Of a stretch of DNA of 9,127 nt, positions 5,815-9,127 are shown one piece after another. Every line of letters starts with the position of its first letter. Position 1 is the first letter of the stretch. Location: the NCBI GenBank assembly GCA_903970575.1, contig CAJCJC010000471.1, positions 1 to 9,127 of the forward strand, in the 5' to 3' direction. The position numbers and the translations under genes are program-made. The notes under the pieces were generated by a model. The model was given only the letters and a program-made list of their open reading frames with translations. It did no database searches and had not been told where the DNA came from. The DNA comes from Alphaproteobacteria bacterium. Its GTDB lineage: Bacteria; Pseudomonadota; Alphaproteobacteria; BOG-932; Roseiterribacteraceae.

Positions 5815-6600
5815 TCAAGTCCTTGAGGGTTTATTGCCTGTCGTGGCGCTTATCAGCATCGTGTCGAGCGTGAAGCTGCCATCCGGCTCGAACGCGAAGT
5901 GTTTTGCGACCTCCGCGTCCGCCAGCGCCTGCAGCGATCTTATTGCCGTCACGTGCGCGGCCGGCGTGTTTATCCGCTCGATCCAGGGCTTGAACTCCAG
6001 GCGCAGCCGAAAGCGGGCAGCCACCGCCGGCTGAAATCCCGCCTCCTCCAGCATCGTCCGCCACTCGCGCACTGAAAAATTCCGAACATGTGATGGGTCG
6101 CGCAGCAATTCCAACGATTGCAGCCACGTATCCAGCAGCGCGGACTCTGGCGCGGCCACGTCCATGAACACCGCCAACCCGCCCGGTTTCATTACGCGGC
6201 GTGCTTCGCGCAGGCCCGCGTCGAGATCATTCCAGTGATGGGCGCTATAGCGGCTGACCACGAGGTCGAACGCCTCGTCCGGAAATGGCAGCAACTCGGC
6301 CGACCCCTGGCGAGTCTCCAAATTGCCGATGCCCCGCCGGGTGGCTTCGCCGCGAACCGTCGCCAGCATGGCGTCGGACAGGTCATAGGCGACCATTTTT
6401 CCAACCAAAGGCGCCAGAAGAAACGAGGCATGGCCGCCGCCGCAGCCCAAATCCAGCGCGACTGCGTTCGGTCGTGCGCCGACGATGGCGACCATCTGGT
6501 CCAAATCTTCACCGCGGGCATGGACCGGACTGTCCAGATAGGCTTGCGCCCTGGCGCCGAACTGCTCGGCGACAAGGAAATCGTGGGATCGATCTTGCAT
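5815..6600 (-). CDS. Class I SAM-dependent methyltransferase
   Basis: A 261-residue cytoplasmic methyltransferase of the UbiE/Methyltransf_11 type. Motif I, ALDLGCGGG, spans 48-56 and binds S-adenosylmethionine; Asp73 in AYDLS is the expected acidic residue at the end of strand 2 that holds the ribose; ELLPFPDEAFDLVVSR lies at 102-117, and VMKPGG with a following beta strand at 136-141. His121-His122 (SAHHW) sits where many relatives have a short His-containing motif after strand 4. The C-terminal 100 residues carry an SVREW helix and the usual EAGF element. The methyl acceptor cannot be told. ATG 6600 has AAGGAG 7 to 8 bases upstream, a strong start. The gene is divergent from an MmyB-type regulator, which suggests control by it. 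Confidence 0.9.
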   Translation of the reverse strand: MQDRSHDFLVAEQFGARAQAYLDSPVHARGEDLDQMVAIVGARPNAVALDLGCGGGHASFLLAPLVGKMVAYDLSDAMLATVRGEATRRGIGNLETRQGSAELLPFPDEAFDLVVSRYSAHHWNDLDAGLREARRVMKPGGLAVFMDVAAPESALLDTWLQSLELLRDPSHVRNFSVREWRTMLEEAGFQPAVAARFRLRLEFKPWIERINTPAAHVTAIRSLQALADAEVAKHFAFEPDGSFTLDTMLISATTGNKPSRT

Positions 6601-6651
6601 TGAAAGGCTCCTTCAGTTGACCACAGCCCCAACATTGCTCCATCGTTAAAC

Positions 6652-6692
6652 TGGTACAATATTGATGAATATCCTGTTATATTTTCCAATAT
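6652..6692 (+). promoter_or_regulatory. Phased AATAT elements and regulator promoter
   Basis: The intergenic region between the divergent methyltransferase and regulator holds AATAT at 6658-6662, 6668-6672 and 6688-6692, and TATAT at 6678-6682, so every start is exactly 10 bases apart, about one helical turn. The first lies within the perfect palindrome CAATATTG (6657-6664). Two extended -10 motifs sit in the same stretch: TGGTACAAT (6652-6660) and TGTTATATT (6675-6683). The second ends 7 bases before ATG 6691, predicting a leaderless transcript. The arrangement fits an operator array for the adjacent regulator, an intrinsically bent promoter, or both. The assignment is inference. Confidence 0.5.
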
Positions 6693-7464
6693 GAACACCT
6701 TGGACGCCCGTCGCGCGTTAGGCGCGTTCCTGAGAACCCACCGGGAGCGTATGCCGCACCAAACCGCTGGCGCCATTCCGCAGCCGCGCCGCCGGCGGAC
6801 TCCCGGTTTGCGGCGCGAGGAATTGGCGGCCTCTTGCGGCGTCAGCCTCACCTGGATCACCTGGCTGGAGCAAGGACGGGATGTCTCCCCGTCACCCCGC
6901 GCCTTGGCGCGGCTGGCGGATGCCCTGCGTCTGGCGTCCGCCGAGCGCGCCTATTTGTTCGAACTCGCCGGCAAGCGCGATCCGGACCCATTGCCGAACG
7001 AAGAGGATCTGCCGGCGCCGGTCCTGGCGTTGCCCGGTCGGATGATCATTCCGGCCTATCTTCTCGACGGCTCCTGGACGGCGCGGTCCTGGAATCATGG
7101 CGCCGCCAGCCTTTTCGCCGGCTGGCTCGACGGCGACCATGATCGCAACCTGATGCGCTTCATTTTTCGCTCGCCCGCGGCCCCCCGGCTGATCGCTGAT
7201 TGGGACGAACGGGCCCGTCGCGTGGCGGCGGAGTTCCGCGCCGATTTTAGCCGGAACTTGCGCGATCCGGCCATGCAGGGTTTGGTTGAGGAGCTATCTC
7301 AAATCCCGGTTTTCCGCTCTCTTTGGGAAGAGCAGGCGGTTCTGGCGCGCGAAGGCGGCGAGCGGCGTTTCAACAACCCGTCACGCCGTTTCCACCAATC
7401 GAGCTTCATTCTGTCCGCGCCGCCCAACATAAAATTGGTGACTCTGACGCCGCTCGATGTTTGA
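6691..7464 (+). CDS. XRE-family regulator with MmyB-like ligand-binding domain
   Basis: A 257-residue cytoplasmic transcription factor. Residues about 10-80 form an XRE helix-turn-helix: TPGLRREELA (37-46) leads into the turn, and VSLTWITWLEQGRDVSPS (51-68) contains the recognition helix, followed by LARLADAL. Residues about 117-255 match the MmyB-like ligand-binding (PAS-like) domain: PAYLLDGSWTARSWN at 121-135, NLMRFIF at 153-159, and DWDERARRVAAEFRAD at 170-185. Such regulators often repress an adjacent divergent enzyme gene and respond to small molecules. The gene lies 90 bases from the divergent methyltransferase. No Shine-Dalgarno precedes ATG 6691, and an extended -10 lies just upstream, so leaderless translation is likely. 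The ligand and target are unknown. Confidence 0.9.
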   Translation: MNTLDARRALGAFLRTHRERMPHQTAGAIPQPRRRRTPGLRREELAASCGVSLTWITWLEQGRDVSPSPRALARLADALRLASAERAYLFELAGKRDPDPLPNEEDLPAPVLALPGRMIIPAYLLDGSWTARSWNHGAASLFAGWLDGDHDRNLMRFIFRSPAAPRLIADWDERARRVAAEFRADFSRNLRDPAMQGLVEELSQIPVFRSLWEEQAVLAREGGERRFNNPSRRFHQSSFILSAPPNIKLVTLTPLDV

Positions 7465-7487
7465 CGCACAGACATATCACTGAGCGA

Positions 7488-7768
7488 TTATAAGCTTTTC
7501 ACAAGCTGTGTGAAATCAGACCAGTGCTCGACCTTAAGGCCCTGATATCCCTGACGGAGGCAGCGAATCACGGAAGGACCTTCAGCGCCATAATCGCAGC
7601 GAAAAGATTCGCCAAATCGTCTTTATTTGTCAGATACAAACTGCCTTGCACACGATCAAAACTGAAACCGCTCAAGACGGCCCCGATATCGGCATAGGCT
7701 TGCGATACGCCTTTGGGATGGTTGGCGGCGGCATCCGCGACCACCAAATCAAATGCAATTGCGAACAT
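7488..7768 (-). pseudogene. vapD: VapD-type toxin (endoribonuclease), inactivated by stop and frameshift
   Basis: The frame opens MFAIAFDLVVADAAANHPKG and continues with VQGSLYLTNKDDLANLFAAI, the VapD toxin family, whose members are mRNA-cleaving enzymes of about 93 residues. It stops at TGA 7570-7568 after 66 residues, where the family has Trp. Past that stop the same frame continues FAASVRDIRAL (family signature SVRDIRAF). It then needs a 1-base shift at about 7534-7536 (TTAAGG for an expected TTAAAGG) to resume VEHWSDFTQLVKSL and end at TAA 7490-7488. With both lesions repaired the protein would be 93 residues, exactly family size. The ATG overlaps the stop of the intact upstream antitoxin-like gene as TGATG. 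Two independent lesions make a functional product unlikely. Confidence 0.88.
7497..7515. repeat. 19-bp palindrome at the 3' end of vapD
   Basis: TTTCACA (7497-7503) and TGTGAAA (7509-7515) are perfect inverted copies around AGCTG. The palindrome lies 32 bases after the regulator stop and inside the last codons of the vapD pseudogene. No T-run follows on either strand, so it is not a standard intrinsic terminator. It may be a protein-binding palindrome, a transcript-end hairpin between the convergent regulator and vapX-vapD units, or chance. Confidence 0.4.
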
Positions 7769-7962
7769 CAGCGCTCTTTCGGGTCGTCGAGAATATCGCT
7801 CAGCTTGTAATCAACCTCTTCGCCGCTTTCTAAAACCCGAATGCGCATCATTTGGTCACCATCATCCAGCGCAGTTCCGGCCGCGGTGATTTCATAAACT
7901 GGGCCAAGAGCGCCGAAGCGGCGCCAAGTTCCAAGCAGAGCGGGTAATTGCACCATGTTCAT
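7768..7962 (-). CDS. vapX: VapX-like antitoxin (DUF5397-type) partnered with vapD
   Basis: A 64-residue small acidic-tailed protein: MNMVQLPALL, then GTWRRFGALGPVYEI (residues about 11-26), a variable loop, and MRIRVLESGEEVDYKLSDI followed by DDPKER at the end. This pattern matches DUF5397/VapX-like proteins as I recall them, encoded directly before VapD toxins and acting as their antitoxins. The open frame extends to 8145, but upstream residues look non-coding; ATG 7962 (or 7956) is chosen because it begins the conserved domain. The upstream GAG is a weak ribosome binding site. Its TGA overlaps the vapD ATG by one base, so toxin translation would be coupled. The gene appears intact while the toxin is not. 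GC in this stretch is visibly lower than in trpB. Confidence 0.72.
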   Translation of the reverse strand: MNMVQLPALLGTWRRFGALGPVYEITAAGTALDDGDQMMRIRVLESGEEVDYKLSDILDDPKER

Positions 7963-8135
7963 GGTCGTTCTCGAAACGCAGGGTCTGCCTTTGAAATTAC
8001 GCTCGCATATAGGCTTACTGGATCGAACCTTGATACTCCGATTGCCGCTTGGGAAGAAGGCCCTCACGAAAATTTGACAGAATCCGCTCGCTCGCTGAGA
8101 GTGCGCCGCTTCCGCCAAACCAGTGATGCAGCCCC
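7963..8135. promoter_or_regulatory. Divergent upstream region of vapX and trpB
   Basis: These 173 bases lie between the minus-strand vapX and plus-strand trpB, so both promoters should be here. On the plus strand a perfect TTGACA (8074-8079) is a good -35 box for trpB, but the hexamer 17 bases on (GAGAGT) is a poor -10. On the minus strand TATATG (8011-8006) is a candidate -10 for vapX without a good -35. No purine-rich ribosome binding site precedes the trpB GTG. A plus-strand frame with possible starts TTG 8074 or GTG 8101 ends in TGA 8137-8139, overlapping the trpB GTG; whether it is translated is unknown. Confidence 0.4.
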
Positions 8136-9127
8136 GTGAACGCAATCCCCAACACCTATCGCGCCGGTCCGGACGAGAACGGCTATTTCGGCATTTATGG
8201 CGGCCGTTACGTCGCCGAGACGCTGATGCCGTTGGTCCTGGCGGTCGAGAAAGCCTATGAGGCGGCCAAGGCCGATCCGTCCTTCCAGGCTGAGCTCGAT
8301 TACTACCTGCGCGATTACGTGGGCCGGCCGAGCCCGCTCTATTTCGCCGAGCCCATGACGCGCCATTACGGCGGCGCCAAGATCTATTTCAAGCGCGACG
8401 AACTCAACCATACCGGCGCGCATAAGATCAATAACTGTCTGGGCCAGGCCCTGCTCGCCCGCCGCATGGGCAAGACCCGGATTATCGCGGAGACGGGGGC
8501 CGGGCAACATGGCGTCGCCACGGCTACGGTCGCGGCCCGCTTCGGCATGTCCTGCGTCATCTATATGGGCGAGGTGGATATCGAACGGCAAAAGCCCAAC
8601 GTCTTCCGCATGAAGCTGCTCGGCGCGGAGGTCAGGCCCGTCACCTCCGGCTCCCGCACCCTGAAAGACGCGATGAACGAGGCGCTGCGGGCTTGGGTGT
8701 CGGATGTCGAAGACACGTTCTATATCATCGGCACCGTCGCCGGCCCGCATCCCTATCCCGCCATGGTGCGGGATTTCCAGTCCGTTATCGGCATTGAGGC
8801 GCGGGCCCAGATGATGGAGCGCGAGGGCAGGCTGCCCGACACACTGGTCGCCGCCATCGGTGGCGGCTCCAACGCCATGGGGCTCTTCCATCCATTCCTG
8901 GACGATCCATCCGTCCGCATGATCGGGGTCGAGGCCGGCGGCTATGGCGTCGAGACCGGGCTTCACGCCGCCTCGATCCTCGGCGGCCGGCCGGGCGTGC
9001 TGCACGGCAACCGCACCTATCTGCTGCAGGACGGCGACGGCCAGATCGCGGAGGCGCACTCCATTTCCGCGGGCCTGGATTACCCCGGCATCGGGCCCGA
9101 GCACGCGTGGCTCGCCGACCAGGGCCG
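8136..9127 (+). CDS. trpB: Tryptophan synthase beta chain (5' part, runs off the window)
   Basis: TrpB condenses indole with serine to give tryptophan using PLP, in an alpha2-beta2 complex with TrpA. About 330 of roughly 400 residues are visible. [12 protein letters not shown] at 15-26 is the family N-terminus; HTGAHKINN at 92-100 holds the PLP lysine, Lys97; Glu119 in AETGAGQHG is the catalytic acid-base; [10 protein letters not shown] lies at 199-208; GGGSNAMG at 242-249 binds the PLP phosphate. The start is GTG 8136: an in-frame TGA at 8124-8126 rules out anything earlier, and no ribosome binding site precedes it. In related bacteria trpF lies directly upstream and trpA downstream; here trpF is 6.5 kb away. 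The sequence is GC-rich (44 of 60 in 8821-8880) and uninterrupted, so the gene looks functional. Confidence 0.97.
   Translation, partial: MNAIPNTYRAGPDENGYFGIYGGRYVAETLMPLVLAVEKAYEAAKADPSFQAELDYYLRDYVGRPSPLYFAEPMTRHYGGAKIYFKRDELNHTGAHKINNCLGQALLARRMGKTRIIAETGAGQHGVATATVAARFGMSCVIYMGEVDIERQKPNVFRMKLLGAEVRPVTSGSRTLKDAMNEALRAWVSDVEDTFYIIGTVAGPHPYPAMVRDFQSVIGIEARAQMMEREGRLPDTLVAAIGGGSNAMGLFHPFLDDPSVRMIGVEAGGYGVETGLHAASILGGRPGVLHGNRTYLLQDGDGQIAEAHSISAGLDYPGIGPEHAWLADQG

Noticed and set aside
7568..7570. Selenocysteine or programmed readthrough at the vapD TGA
   Set aside because: The family has Trp here and a second lesion, a 1-base deletion, follows downstream, so simple decay explains both.
8018..8034. 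tRNA T-arm-like sequence (minus strand GGTTCGATCC), possible attachment site
   Set aside because: No matching acceptor, anticodon or D arms, no CCA end, no integrase nearby, and no second copy seen in the window.
7963..8145. N-terminal extension of the VapX-like protein to 8145
   Set aside because: The added 61 residues show no family similarity, and the conserved domain begins at the ATG at 7962.
8064..9104. 346-codon minus-strand open frame opposite trpB
   Set aside because: Shadow of trpB caused by high GC at third positions; no domain recognised.

Overview
The window looks like chromosome of a GC-rich alphaproteobacterium, most likely of the Rhodospirillales type. This rests on gene order (a probable rpsA tail, then ihfB, a LapA/DUF1049-domain gene, trpF and later trpB) and on protein character; no RNA gene or other phylogenetic marker is present to fix it further. 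No tRNA, rRNA, CRISPR array or insertion sequence was found.

Layout. Bases 1-1649 are a conserved plus-strand block: the last 15 codons of a probable rpsA, a hairpin terminator candidate, ihfB, a LapA-domain membrane protein gene, and trpF. trpF appears to start at a CTG codon directly behind a strong Shine-Dalgarno and a short GC hairpin. Bases 8136-9127 are the 5' three quarters of trpB. In relatives trpF and trpB are normally neighbours; here about 6.5 kb of other genes separates them.

The intervening segment has three units. (1) A compact minus-strand operon, 5642 down to 1650: a secreted purple-acid-phosphatase-like metallophosphoesterase, an unrecognised 60-residue protein, an Ntn-type amide hydrolase of the acid ceramidase/choloylglycine hydrolase superfamily, and nadV (nicotinamide phosphoribosyltransferase). 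The last two overlap by 4 bases, and nadV ends on the base next to the trpF stop codon. (2) A divergent pair: a minus-strand class I methyltransferase and a plus-strand XRE/MmyB-type regulator. They share a 90-bp AT-rich intergenic region with an AATAT-like element repeated four times at exactly 10-bp spacing; the regulator mRNA looks leaderless. (3) A lower-GC minus-strand vapX-vapD type toxin-antitoxin pair. The antitoxin-like gene is intact but the VapD toxin gene carries both an in-frame stop (Trp to TGA) and a 1-base deletion.

Functionally, ihfB and the trp genes are housekeeping. The nadV operon can be read as a salvage module (extracytoplasmic phosphoester hydrolysis, amide hydrolysis, nicotinamide recapture to NMN), but only the last step is assigned with high confidence. 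The 6.5-kb segment, with opposite orientation, a decayed toxin-antitoxin pair and lower GC at its right end, behaves like an accessory insertion into the trp cluster.
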